From NCBI RefSeq assembly GCF_900636535.1, contig NZ_LR134289.1:4861501-4925500 (forward strand): a stretch of 64,000 nucleotides of DNA. Reading direction: 5' to 3'. The notes below the pieces were generated by a model that searched no databases, was not told where the DNA came from, and worked only from the letters and a program-made list of their open reading frames with translations. Positions 28,401-36,018 of this stretch are shown here, one piece after another (the stretch's first letter is position 1; every line of letters begins with the position of its first letter). The DNA is from Chryseobacterium gleum (GTDB lineage Bacteria; Bacteroidota; Bacteroidia; Flavobacteriales; Weeksellaceae). The position numbers were made by a program, and so were the translations under genes.

Positions 28401-28482
28401 GATTCGGGAAGATGTAAGTATGACTTTCAGGGCCCCTTATCCGCAGGAGCATGAAATAGGACTTCCCCGAAAACGTTTTTAG
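25438..28482 (+). CDS. dnaE2: DNA polymerase III alpha-like, DnaE2/ImuC-type
   Basis: A 1014-residue C-family polymerase with an N-terminal PHP domain (HSFHSLRYGTLSIDDL near residues 5-20). The polymerase core has the catalytic PDFDIDW motif (about residue 345) and the conserved GRGSGANSIVAYCLGITDICP and HSCGIIISEEP segments. Helix-hairpin-helix and OB regions follow towards the C-terminus. It is shorter than replicative DnaE (about 1150-1200) and co-directional with dinB, so an error-prone accessory polymerase is more likely than the replicative enzyme. A decayed copy of its last 24 codons lies at about 30074-30154. Confidence 0.9.
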   Translation: MFLNCHSFHSLRYGTLSIDDLISQALALGIKELVLTDINTVTGVYEFKKKCEENNIRPIVGVEVRNGSELYYIAIAKEFSGLAEVNKMLTSYNCDKIDLPLQPELAYNFILYPLSNMPDNLQENEYVGIYEDELNLLIRPEYNKLLSKMVILCPITFSTKKEYNLHRILRAIDNNTLLSKLAEKEVCRKSEYFRSVDSIHRIYRHYPEIIENTQKLLSKCSFDFVFSTPRNRKHYTGTKADDLKLLTRLAYAGLERRYGRNHEVATKRIEKELKVIDELNFSGYFLITWDIIRYSNSMGFMHVGRGSGANSIVAYCLGITDICPIELDLYFERFLNLNRKSPPDFDIDWSWQERDIILDYIFNRYGKEYVAFCGTNVEFKYRSIIREVGKAFGLPKEELDELSKYPERVFRDDIVKQVQKYGKLLEKFPNQRSMHSCGIIISEEPLTNFTALEMPPKGFPIVQWDMHVAEEIGFEKFDILSQRGLGTINDTVRLLEEKRGIKVNIKDTTISKDEVKCNEYLSQGRTIGCFYIESPAMRGLLRRLKCNNYKVLVAASSIIRPGVAQSGMMHEYIFRHNNPDKFEYFHPVFEKQLGDTYGIMVYQEDVIKIALHYGGVSAADGDILRRAMSGKGRSLSALQKVKDDFFASCRKQGHPEELSREIYRQIESFAGYSFCKAHSASYAVESYQSLYLKVYYPLEFMVSAINNMGGFYRTEVYVHEARMSGGVILNPCVNKSEYETTIYGEEIYLGLMLLEKVESKLAQLIPKERKANGEYRSMEDFIKRVPIGIETLQTLIFIGAFRFSGVPKNELLLKARILLGDFKPEKRFQTLFEEPIKEYKFPELKRNVFEDAFDEIEILSFPVSCTPFDLLQTKYRGTVMAKDLTEHHKKQVKMLAYLISRKHVPTKRGTMYFGTWIDVQGNYFDTAHFADCLEKYPFQGGGCYLLLGIVEVDFHFPTITITKMAKMPFIPDPRYSHDEEKKYEAQQRIREDVSMTFRAPYPQEHEIGLPRKRF

Positions 28483-28547
28483 ATTCTTTTGAAGAAATTT
28501 TAAACAAATTGTTCTGGGGATCGGTTATTTAGAAAAACAGATAGGAA

Positions 28548-29000
28548 ATGGAAAATCACAAAATTGTCGAAGTCTTAAATGATTTAATAGAGATCAACAA
28601 CGATAGAGCTGAAGGCTTTGAAAAAGCTATCAGGGATATTAATGCCGAAAACATAGATCTTAAAGCTGCCTTTGAAAAATTCGCCTCACAAAGTCGAAGC
28701 AATATTACAGAGCTTGCGGGACTTGTGGGAAGCAAGGGTGAAGTTCCCGAAGACGGGAATACGGTCCTTGGAACATTACATCGCGCTTGGATCGATATAA
28801 AAGCAACTTTTGGCGGTAGTGACCGTCACAGTATTCTGGAAGAATGTGAACGTGGGGAAGATGCGATTAAAAAGGCATACAAAGACGCACTGCAGGAAAA
28901 TGAGCTCGGAGAAGATGTTCGTGAAGTTTTATTAAAACAACAGGATGGTATCCAGGCGAGCCATGATGCGGTCAAAGCTCTCAGAGATTTGAGCAAATAA
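28548..29000 (+). CDS. DUF2383 / PA2169-family four-helix protein
   Basis: A 150-residue helical, acidic, soluble protein with the family features LNDLIEINNDRAEGFEKA at the N-terminus and TVLGTLHRAWIDIKATFGG in the middle. PA2169-type proteins have a ferritin-like four-helix bundle and are often linked to stress conditions; the biochemical role is unknown. It lies 65 bases after dnaE2 and is followed by a terminator, so it may be the last gene of the damage-response transcript. Confidence 0.82.
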   Translation: MENHKIVEVLNDLIEINNDRAEGFEKAIRDINAENIDLKAAFEKFASQSRSNITELAGLVGSKGEVPEDGNTVLGTLHRAWIDIKATFGGSDRHSILEECERGEDAIKKAYKDALQENELGEDVREVLLKQQDGIQASHDAVKALRDLSK

Positions 29001-29033
29001 AAATAAGGATTAAATTGTATAGAAAATGGTTGA

Positions 29034-29067
29034 AAAGCTGTGTTGATTCATTAACACAGCTTTTTCT
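29034..29067 (+). terminator. Rho-independent terminator after the DUF2383 gene
   Basis: An 11-base stem (AAAGCTGTGTT / AACACAGCTTT) with an 8-base loop, followed by a T-rich tail. It lies 34 bases after the stop codon. Confidence 0.85.
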
Positions 29068-29234
29068 TTTAGGAGATTATACAGAAAATAATTGTATGTA
29101 TTAGAGATTCAGGTCCAAATGATGATGTAAGCGGATTAAAAGGACTTTTTAGGGATATACAAGTACTATCTGCATTATATTTCTTACTTTTATTATTTAG
29201 AATAATTCTTAATAACTTAATTTAAGGAAGTGAT

Positions 29235-29924
29235 ATGCCCAAAGTAACCCCAGAACTTTTTGAAGTTCTACACGATAGCAGAGCTGAAAATACATTGGCT
29301 AGGCTGTATAAAGAAGCTCTCAAGCAGGGCTGGTCTATGGTTTTTCATTTCATGCCCAAAGCATTTAAATTCTTTGGCAGGGGTATAGACTGGAAAACGG
29401 AAAATGAAAGCTTTTATGAGGATAAATATATACCGATATTACCGTATCAAGGTACCTTTATCTATATGCAGGCGAGGGCACTAAATGCGCAAAATATCCT
29501 GGAATTTGGAACATCTTTTGGAATTTCTACGATCTATCTTGCAAAGGCAGCGAAGGACAACGGAGGTAGAGTTATTTCAACGGAGTACTTACCCCATAAG
29601 GTTAAAATTGCCCGGCAAAACCTCATTGAAGCAGGTGTCCATGAGCATGTAGAGATTTTGGAAGGGGATGCGATGCAGACTTTAAAGGATCTGGATGTGG
29701 AATGGGATTTTGTTCTTCTTGATGGATGGCCGGACATGGTATATGCGGTATTCAAGCTGATCGAGCCGAAATTGAAAAAGGGCGCCGTGATCCTTGTGGA
29801 TGATGTTCAGGGATTTCAACCTTCCATGAAAGACTATTTTGAGTATGTACGTAATCCTGCAAATGGATATCTTTCTACAACCGTATATCCAAAAAAAGCG
29901 ATGGAATTTACGATTAAGCTTTAA
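29235..29924 (+). CDS. SAM-dependent O-methyltransferase
   Basis: A 229-residue class I methyltransferase. The SAM-binding glycine motif is ILEFGTSFGISTIYLA (about residues 89-104). The acidic motif II is VISTEYLPHKV, and DFVLLDGWPDMV and AVILVDDV supply the metal/substrate acids of the O-methyltransferase family 3 fold (catechol and caffeoyl-CoA type). The N-terminal 60 residues are amphipathic. It is monocistronic, with terminators on both sides. The substrate is unknown. Confidence 0.87.
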   Translation: MPKVTPELFEVLHDSRAENTLARLYKEALKQGWSMVFHFMPKAFKFFGRGIDWKTENESFYEDKYIPILPYQGTFIYMQARALNAQNILEFGTSFGISTIYLAKAAKDNGGRVISTEYLPHKVKIARQNLIEAGVHEHVEILEGDAMQTLKDLDVEWDFVLLDGWPDMVYAVFKLIEPKLKKGAVILVDDVQGFQPSMKDYFEYVRNPANGYLSTTVYPKKAMEFTIKL

Positions 29925-29972
29925 ATTTCGTATATTGGTTAAGAGTTAACTAACCATCTTAATAGTATATTG

Positions 29973-30004
29973 TAGACTAGTCGTGAGATTAGTCTATTTT
30001 TTTT
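29973..30004 (+). terminator. Rho-independent terminator after the methyltransferase
   Basis: Stem TAGACTA / TAGTCTA with an intervening loop of about 10 bases, followed by eight T. It lies about 50 bases after the stop codon. Confidence 0.75.
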
Positions 30005-30073
30005 CACTTTGTCTGTCAGTCCGAGACATAATGAGACTGGATGCAAGGCACTCTATCTTTCAGGAAATAGTTT

Positions 30074-30154
30074 GTGGAAAAGGAAGATGTTAGCATGACC
30101 TTTCGGGTATCTTAAACGTAGGAGATTGAGGTTGGTCTTCCCGGAAAAAGGATG
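30074..30154 (+). pseudogene. Decayed remnant of a dnaE2 3' end
   Basis: Translated from 30083, this stretch reads EDVSMTFR, then two stops within a short diverged stretch, then E-IEVGLPGKR. It aligns with the last 24 residues of the intact polymerase at 28411-28482 (EDVSMTFRAPYPQ and HEIGLPRKRF). It is the 3' tail of a second, related dnaE gene that has been lost. The rest of 29924-30487 has no gene: apart from this remnant there is only a hairpin at 30191-30206 (CTACGG/CCGTAG) and the terminators noted separately. Confidence 0.7.
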
Positions 30155-30370
30155 TTAAGGTATTGATAAAGAAAAATGATTTTAATGCCACTACGGAAAC
30201 CCGTAGGCTGATCTGAAATTAATGCTTAAATTTGCACCTGAAAATTGAGAATCTTCGCTCAGGTCGTTCAATGGTCAATAATTATTTGTCAACATACAAA
30301 ATATAGTATATTTCAAATACACGTATGAGGCCACTTATGGTTTTAATACCTTTCATGGTTATTAGTTTTT

Positions 30371-30399
30371 AAACGCATCTTTTAAAGGTGCGTTTTTTT
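30371..30399 (+). terminator. Terminator-like hairpin
   Basis: Stem AAACGCATCTTT / AAAGGTGCGTTT (one G-T pair) followed by seven T. No gene is seen directly upstream on the plus strand, so it may belong to the lost gene whose remnant lies at 30074-30154. Confidence 0.7.
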
Positions 30400-30415
30400 A
30401 TGGAGCTAATCACAT

Positions 30416-30444
30416 AAAAAACTCCCATTTCTTGGGAGTTTTTA
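30416..30444. terminator. Bidirectional terminator
   Basis: Stem AAAAACTCCCA / TGGGAGTTTTT with a short loop, A-rich on one side and T-rich on the other. It lies 43 bases beyond the stop of the minus-strand gene at 30487-30876 and ends that operon. Confidence 0.8.
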
Positions 30445-30486
30445 AGATTATGATCTCGCTAATATTTGAAGATGCTCGATGCCACA

Positions 30487-30876
30487 TTACTTTCGCGTTG
30501 TCTTTTTTTTTTCGATATTCTTTTCAATGACACTGGGGTCCATATAATCTAAATAGATACTATGCCTAAGATAATAGCTCCATCGCCAAAAACACAATGG
30601 ATTAATCTTGTACAATCTGTAAAGCCTCTGGTTTTCTTTGGCTGGAGATGTCTCTTTAATCCAATATTCAAAACCAAAAGTTGAGAATCCGGGGCTTTTA
30701 AAACCAAAATCTGTGGTTATCCTGTATGAGCCATCAAGATTGGAGTATCTGAAATATCCCTCATCTAACCAGCGATGAATATCCTTTCCAATAAAAGGCA
30801 CATTGGGAAGTAGGATCATAATGCCTAGCACTATAATAATTGTTTGCCTCATCATTCTAATTGTTTTCCTCTTCAT
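30487..30876 (-). CDS. Small membrane-anchored protein, paralogue of next gene
   Basis: A 129-residue protein with one N-terminal hydrophobic helix (about 8-27) and an extracytoplasmic domain containing RLYRLYKINPLCFWRWSYYLRH. The upstream neighbour at 30981-31361 shares this motif (FRLYRINPFCFWRWRYYLT), so the two are tandem duplicates. Both follow a lipoprotein with a papain-like domain on the same strand. Duplicated small membrane proteins after a putative toxin suggest periplasmic immunity proteins; no family is recognised. Confidence 0.62.
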   Translation of the reverse strand: MKRKTIRMMRQTIIIVLGIMILLPNVPFIGKDIHRWLDEGYFRYSNLDGSYRITTDFGFKSPGFSTFGFEYWIKETSPAKENQRLYRLYKINPLCFWRWSYYLRHSIYLDYMDPSVIEKNIEKKKTTRK

Positions 30877-30980
30877 AGCTTTTAGTTCAGTTGCGGGCGA
30901 TTTGCATTATCTGAGTTTTGAAAGTCCATTGAGCTCATTTATTGCATGATATTACTTTGGCTGGTTTTTATTAGAAAAAG

Positions 30981-31361
30981 TCAGAAGTCCTGCCATTTAT
31001 TCGATGGTTTAAAGGGAACTCTGTTCGGCTTTATTTTTTCCCAGTCGCGGTATTCAAAATTTTTGCTTACGGTTAAATAATAACGCCAACGCCAAAAACA
31101 AAACGGGTTAATTCTATACAACCTAAAAATTTCCATATTGGCCATTTGCGGTCTCGTAGCCTCGATAAATCCAAATGTTACCCACTTGCTCATCCAAGGG
31201 TGAAAAACTTCCATGTACTCTATACCGGTAAAAGAAGCGTTTGCATTAGCATACCGAAAATGGTCACCATCGATGGCCTTCAGTATCTCCGTACCTATAA
31301 CCGGTGTATTGGGTATCACCAGAACAGATAGTACAATTCCTATAATAAATTTTCTTTTCAT
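30981..31361 (-). CDS. Small membrane-anchored protein, candidate immunity protein
   Basis: A 126-residue protein with an N-terminal hydrophobic helix (MKRKFIIGIVLSVLVIP) and the FRLYRINPFCFWRWRYYL motif shared with its downstream paralogue. The ATG at 31361 follows an AAAGGA ribosome-binding sequence and lies 5 bases after the lipoprotein stop; the TTG at 31376 is less likely. The tight coupling to the lipoprotein supports a partner role. Function is inferred only from context. Confidence 0.65.
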   Translation of the reverse strand: MKRKFIIGIVLSVLVIPNTPVIGTEILKAIDGDHFRYANANASFTGIEYMEVFHPWMSKWVTFGFIEATRPQMANMEIFRLYRINPFCFWRWRYYLTVSKNFEYRDWEKIKPNRVPFKPSNKWQDF

Positions 31362-31366
31362 ATCCT

Positions 31367-32656
31367 TTATTGACAATTCGTGCTAGTTGGAGGATCAATC
31401 CGACCTAATGTGACATTTGGATTGCCCGCCTGTTTTAAATTTGCTAAATATGTGTATACGCCATCTGGTGTTAAAAATCCATTATTGTTTAACTGTCCGT
31501 TACTTGGTAGGAGTAAATTAAAAACATCGGTAGCATAATGTGTACAGTTGTTATCATTGAGGTCATAGGGGACTTTCGATAGGGCAATAGACTGGCTTAT
31601 GATTGCGTCGAATTGCGCCTTGGTGACAGACAAACTATATCTTGCATCACTTTTTCGCTTATAATCACTCGATTCTTCCCCCATTGCACTGGTAACTGGC
31701 AGCATGGTAGCCGCCGATGGACCAGATTGCGGGTAGAATCCATAAGAAAGCCTTTGAAGCTGAGTACCGTTTGATTTTTCAATTGTTAGAAAAGCGTGAC
31801 CAGGTTTATCAGAATTGAGGTCTATTCTATGTGCATTTAAAGTCACCTTGTATTTTGTGTTAGCATCATTTACCACATTGTTGAAACATTTCAATCGCTC
31901 CTGAATGTCAATAGTGGTTATAGGTGCAGCTGCCACGAAAGATGTACTTGAAGTACCTCCACTACCACCTCCATGATTACCACCTCCGCCGCCACCTCCG
32001 GTCGCTGTACCGCTGCACGTTGTATATAGATAAGTCCAATATTCGGTACCATCATCGTAGTACTGTACCAGATACCACTCGCTGCATACAACAGGTATAT
32101 TTTTACTGGTATCAGGTTTACTGTTTTCTTTGTTTACGTTGGTATCGGCATCCTTAGTCTTCAATTGAAGGTTTACCATTTTCAGCCCACTTGAGTCAAG
32201 TGATTGGCTGTACAACAAGGTATCATTTAAATCATATACCATATAATATACTTTTCCAAGCTCTTCACCTCGATACACTTGTTTTTTAACGAAATTAGAA
32301 ATAGTCTGTTCGGAAAATTCCGCCACGGTTCTTGTATCTGCGAAAAGGCTCACCTTATTGGCGCTGGCAACTTTATTTTCTTCAATGGTAAAAATCAGGT
32401 TTTGCTGCATGGAATATCCCCAACCTAGGATTGTGCCGTCCTGCAGGGGAACCACGAGCGTGGTACTTTTATTTCCGTTTATGAGCTGTGCTTTTTTCCA
32501 ATCTAAGGGAAAAGGTTTCCCGTTATCCTCGTACCATTTTTTTGCTATCGAGGTTTGATCGTTCTGAGGATAATTTTCCATATCCCTTTCGCATGACTGT
32601 AGTAGCATAATTGCAAATACTGCACAAATTAGTTTTCTGAAAATTTTTGTTAACAT
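31367..32656 (-). CDS. Lipoprotein with C-terminal papain-like domain, putative effector
   Basis: A 429-residue lipoprotein (lipobox LLQSC, Cys22) with an N-terminal domain of about 190 residues, a Gly/Ser-rich linker (about 216-240) and a C-terminal domain. The C-terminal domain has His in KPGHAFLTIEK and Cys in DNNCTHYATDVFNLL, the His/Cys arrangement of papain-like (NlpC/P60, LRAT or PPPDE type) hydrolases. Two paralogous membrane proteins follow in the operon. The layout (delivery domain, flexible linker, hydrolase tip, adjacent small genes) suits a contact-dependent toxin or a surface hydrolase. The exact family is not identified. Confidence 0.62.
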   Translation of the reverse strand: MLTKIFRKLICAVFAIMLLQSCERDMENYPQNDQTSIAKKWYEDNGKPFPLDWKKAQLINGNKSTTLVVPLQDGTILGWGYSMQQNLIFTIEENKVASANKVSLFADTRTVAEFSEQTISNFVKKQVYRGEELGKVYYMVYDLNDTLLYSQSLDSSGLKMVNLQLKTKDADTNVNKENSKPDTSKNIPVVCSEWYLVQYYDDGTEYWTYLYTTCSGTATGGGGGGGNHGGGSGGTSSTSFVAAAPITTIDIQERLKCFNNVVNDANTKYKVTLNAHRIDLNSDKPGHAFLTIEKSNGTQLQRLSYGFYPQSGPSAATMLPVTSAMGEESSDYKRKSDARYSLSVTKAQFDAIISQSIALSKVPYDLNDNNCTHYATDVFNLLLPSNGQLNNNGFLTPDGVYTYLANLKQAGNPNVTLGRIDPPTSTNCQ

Positions 32657-32865
32657 TTTATGTGGTTTAAAGGTTAGTGTCGCTGTATTTCTTTATCCAA
32701 TGAATTATTGAAACTAAATTAAGCCTATAAAAACTTAAAACTTTTGACATAAGGCAAAAAATCAATAAGGAAGACTGGGGATGATCTTTAAAAGTAAGAG
32801 CAGCTACTAAGTCATAGACTACAAAATTTGAGAAGGAAATATTTTCATGTTTTGAGATTTGATAA

Positions 32866-32894
32866 AAAAATAGTCCCAAGTGGGACTATTTTTT
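32866..32894 (-). terminator. Terminator of the small coiled-coil gene
   Basis: Stem AAAAATAGTCCCA / TGGGACTATTTTT with a 2-base loop. It overlaps the stop codon of the minus-strand gene at 32893-33144. The rest of 32657-32865 holds the leader and promoter of the lipoprotein gene and no ORF. Confidence 0.8.
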
Positions 32895-33144
32895 AGGCAA
32901 GACTATTTATTGCGTTCCTAATAATCGGAATACGATCTGGCTGAGCATTTTCCACAGAAATACTTGCCTTTGATTTTTCGTAATCAATTGTTACTACGAC
33001 CGTCTCATTATGGAATACATGCTTAATGGTGTCAAGTTTTTTGGTCATTTCTTCTTTCAATCGTTCTTGTGCTTCATCAAGCATTTTTTTTACAATTTGC
33101 TCCTCAGCCCTAATTTCATTTACTGTCTCGAATCTAATATTCAT
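32893..33144 (-). CDS. Small Glu/Lys-rich helical protein
   Basis: An 83-residue soluble protein with a charged coiled-coil-like first half (VNEIRAEEQIVKKMLDEAQERLKEEMTKK) and a short beta-rich second half. It starts 42 bases after the start-proximal gene at 33187-33903 ends and is followed by a strong terminator. No family is recognised. Confidence 0.55.
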   Translation of the reverse strand: MNIRFETVNEIRAEEQIVKKMLDEAQERLKEEMTKKLDTIKHVFHNETVVVTIDYEKSKASISVENAQPDRIPIIRNAINSLA

Positions 33145-33186
33145 AATTTAAAATGTTGGTTAATATGTTTAGAATGTTCTTTCTAT

Positions 33187-33903
33187 TTAAAACCCAAACA
33201 ACTCAGTATCTATTCCCAGACCAAATCCGAACCAGTATCTGCCGTTGTTGATCCATTTTTTGCCAGCTTTGTCGGTTCCAAAATCAAAACCAACAGGGAT
33301 GAGCGCAAAGGTTATTTTATTATAGGTATAAGTTGCTGCTAGGGAAGTTGAAAACATAAATGCGGTATAGGACTTTTCAGAGTCATTAAAATAATTCTGC
33401 GTGTTTTTATCGCTCAATTCTTCAGCCATTGGTGCGAGTAGTATACCAAAAGAAATTTTATGGCTGCTGGATTTATCTACCCAATATCTATCAATACTCT
33501 TAACATAAAACGGAACAAAAAATCCGACATTATCAACATCAGCTTTTGCTGTGACATAGCCATCTTTGTTTCTTGCCCTAACTTTAAAAGGGACGGTCAT
33601 GATTGAAAACTGTCTCATAGCAGACCAACATTTAAAACTATTGCTATGGCTTACATATTCTCTTTTTTCATCATCCAGATCCGCGAAGTAATCTCTAAAC
33701 ATTTTATTTTTAATGTCATAGAAATGGACTTTAAGATAAACTTTACTGTCTTTTTGTGTAGAATCCTTAGAAAGTTCTGTTGAAATTACTTTAATTTTTC
33801 CCAGACCATGTTTCCATATTTCGGGATCGTGAAAGGACTGCTCTTGTGCATAGCATAAGCTGGTTACTCCAATAAGGAGCAAAAGGGTCAATATTTTTTT
33901 CAT
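33187..33903 (-). CDS. Predicted outer-membrane protein of unknown function
   Basis: A 238-residue protein with a signal peptide (MKKILTLLLLIGVTSLCYAQ) and alternating amphipathic strands, ending in NNGRYWFGFGLGIDTELFGF with a terminal aromatic residue, as in outer-membrane barrels. The ATG at 33903 starts the signal peptide; an upstream frame to 33930 adds 9 unrelated residues. It is divergent from the sigma gene at 34105 across 200 bases. The substrate or partner is unknown. Confidence 0.62.
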   Translation of the reverse strand: MKKILTLLLLIGVTSLCYAQEQSFHDPEIWKHGLGKIKVISTELSKDSTQKDSKVYLKVHFYDIKNKMFRDYFADLDDEKREYVSHSNSFKCWSAMRQFSIMTVPFKVRARNKDGYVTAKADVDNVGFFVPFYVKSIDRYWVDKSSSHKISFGILLAPMAEELSDKNTQNYFNDSEKSYTAFMFSTSLAATYTYNKITFALIPVGFDFGTDKAGKKWINNGRYWFGFGLGIDTELFGF

Positions 33904-34104
33904 GGCTAAAGTTTTTGTTTGGAATATCATAAAATATTAATACTGCTGATATCCCAATTGGTTAGGTTAAATTTAATGATTTTTCATTTCATGACATTTC
34001 AAATCCCGTAAAATTCTCCTTTTATAAATTCACCAATCCATCATATCTTTTTTTTACAACTATTATTTTCTAACTTTACTTAATCATTTACCAATTGCCC
34101 TGTT

Positions 34105-34686
34105 ATGACATCTCGAAATTTGATCGACGAAAGGGCACTGCTTTCCCAGTTTCAAAGCGGTGATGAAATGGCCTTTGATCGTATTTTCACGATGTTTCAC
34201 TCTTCATTGGTATTTTTCGCAGATAGACTACTTATGAATATCGGAATGGAAATTTCCAAGGATCTAGTATTGGATATATTTCTGAAATTATATGACAGGA
34301 GGGAGGGATTTGAATCCCTTTCAAATATCAAGGCTTTCCTTTATATATCTGTGCGAAACAGCTGTATAAAAGCCATTGAAAAAGAGAAAGTAAATCAGAA
34401 GCGCTTTGATTTGTACACCAAAAATTTTGATGAGTTTGAAAAAAATGTATTGGATAACATTGTTCAGAACGAAGTATATGAAGAGCTTTACCAAGCGATT
34501 GATCTGTTGCCCGAACCATATCGGCTTATCATGGGCAGGCTTGTCACTGGCGATACGCCAAAAGAAATATCTGAGGAGCTCGGTATTCCTGTCAGTACGA
34601 TCAATACCCAAAAATCAAGAGCACTTTCACTTCTAAAAAAATCCCTATCAGGTGCTGGAATCGCACTTTTAATGATTTATTCATAA
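34105..34686 (+). CDS. ECF sigma-70 family factor (module 2)
   Basis: A 193-residue sigma factor with region 2 (about 10-85, LVLDIFLKLYDRREGFESLSNIKAFLY) and region 4 (about 125-175, EPYRLIMGRLVTGDTPKEISEELGIPVSTINTQKSRAL). It starts the sigma-fecR-susC-susD-thioredoxin operon. It is the counterpart of the sigma gene at 16108-16632 but only distantly similar, so the two modules are probably not a recent duplication. Confidence 0.93.
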   Translation: MTSRNLIDERALLSQFQSGDEMAFDRIFTMFHSSLVFFADRLLMNIGMEISKDLVLDIFLKLYDRREGFESLSNIKAFLYISVRNSCIKAIEKEKVNQKRFDLYTKNFDEFEKNVLDNIVQNEVYEELYQAIDLLPEPYRLIMGRLVTGDTPKEISEELGIPVSTINTQKSRALSLLKKSLSGAGIALLMIYS

Positions 34687-34737
34687 TTTTTTAACTTTTT
34701 TGGGACAACGCAATATCTTTTCGGGTTTCTATTTAAA

Positions 34738-35904
34738 ATGAAACCAATGGAAGAGCGCAGAATCCTTGAAGAGTTAAAGATCGTACCGCTTCTGACGAAG
34801 TTTGTCAGAGGAGAGGATATGACTGTTCTTGAAGAAAAGACTATTGAGATCTGGCTCAACGAGAGCAGTGCGAACCGTGCTTTTTTTGAGGAATTACAAG
34901 ATAAGGATCACGTTGCTCGGGAACTTCTAAAAAGGGATGCTGCTAGTGCTACGACATCCTCAGAACTTCTAAAATTACATGGCGTAGTGAAAAAACGTCA
35001 ATCCCATTATAAGCGTGTAATTATTTGGACTACTGCTGCTGCGATATTATTGTTTTTTTCGCTTACTATACTTCTTTACAGGTATCATCAGTCCAGAAAT
35101 GTCATTGATGAAACGGTTAATATGGCCACGGCCGACATTGATCCGGGCAAGGATCAGGCGACACTGACTTTTGACGATGGTCAGGTCATTGACCTGGAAG
35201 GGAAGACTGTGAAGAGCGATGCAGATGGTGTAACCTATTTGAATGGCCAAGCTGTTTCACCGTCAAAGATGCAATTTGCAACACTTACTACACCACGTAA
35301 AGGTCAATATAAAGCGATCCTACCGGATGGAACTACAGTCTGGCTGAATGCTGAATCCAAACTTAAGTATCCTACAAAGTTCGCGGGTGCAGAACGGCTG
35401 GTTGAACTTGAGGGAGAAGGTTATTTTGAAGTGGCACATAATGCTTCACGTCCTTTTATAGTGGAATCAAAAGGCCAACGTGTCAAGGTTCTTGGAACGA
35501 AGTTCAATATCAATTCCTATACGAATGAGGAGTATACAAGGACAACACTTATTAGCGGAAGTGTTGAGCTAAGAAATCTACAGAATGAGCTCATGGTGAG
35601 ACTGAAACCTGGGGAGCAGGGGAGGTTTGTGCTCGGTGGTATTGACGTGAAAAAAGTTGATCCAGAGACTTTTATTGGATGGACTGATAATGAATTCCAA
35701 TTTAATGGCGCGCAACTGGTAGAGGTTTTAAGGCAACTGGAACGGTGGTATGATATAGATGTGGATTATCAGAATGTTCCAAATGCAAAAGTCTATGCTA
35801 CAATTAGCCGAGATAAAAAATTGACCAGCGTTCTCTTTGCGCTTGGAGAAGTTACTGATTTAAATTTTAAAATGACCGGAAGGAGGATTGAGATCAAGAA
35901 ATAA
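34738..35904 (+). CDS. FecR-type anti-sigma factor (module 2)
   Basis: A 388-residue protein with a cytoplasmic N-terminus (about 1-85), one transmembrane helix (about 88-110), the FecR domain (about 185-285, TPRKGQYKAILPDGTTVWLNAESKLKYP and VKVLGTKFNINSY) and a C-terminal DUF4974 domain (about 315-386). It lies between sigma and SusC. It transmits the signal from the SusC STN domain to the sigma factor. It is longer than the module 1 FecR because it carries the usual N-terminal domain. Confidence 0.94.
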   Translation: MKPMEERRILEELKIVPLLTKFVRGEDMTVLEEKTIEIWLNESSANRAFFEELQDKDHVARELLKRDAASATTSSELLKLHGVVKKRQSHYKRVIIWTTAAAILLFFSLTILLYRYHQSRNVIDETVNMATADIDPGKDQATLTFDDGQVIDLEGKTVKSDADGVTYLNGQAVSPSKMQFATLTTPRKGQYKAILPDGTTVWLNAESKLKYPTKFAGAERLVELEGEGYFEVAHNASRPFIVESKGQRVKVLGTKFNINSYTNEEYTRTTLISGSVELRNLQNELMVRLKPGEQGRFVLGGIDVKKVDPETFIGWTDNEFQFNGAQLVEVLRQLERWYDIDVDYQNVPNAKVYATISRDKKLTSVLFALGEVTDLNFKMTGRRIEIKK

Positions 35905-35938
35905 AAACCTAATGTTTCATATGTTGGCCTGAAATAAT

Positions 35939-35962
35939 GCCGGAGTGTTAGCGCACTCCGGC
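35939..35962. promoter_or_regulatory. Perfect hairpin between fecR and susC (module 2)
   Basis: Stem GCCGGAGTG / CACTCCGGC with a 6-base loop and no T tract, 34 bases after fecR and 57 bases before the susC start. The analogous gap in module 1 also holds a GC-rich stem-loop (15019-15040). It could stabilise or separate the susC mRNA from the regulator transcript. Confidence 0.65.
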
Positions 35963-36018
35963 GATCGGGTCTGTATACTAGAGTTTCGAGCAACTAATAA
36001 TTAACCCTACACAAATCT

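Noticed and set aside
34305..34322. GGGATTTGAATCCC resembling a tRNA T-arm
   Set aside because: It lies inside the ECF sigma coding sequence and no acceptor or anticodon arms are present.
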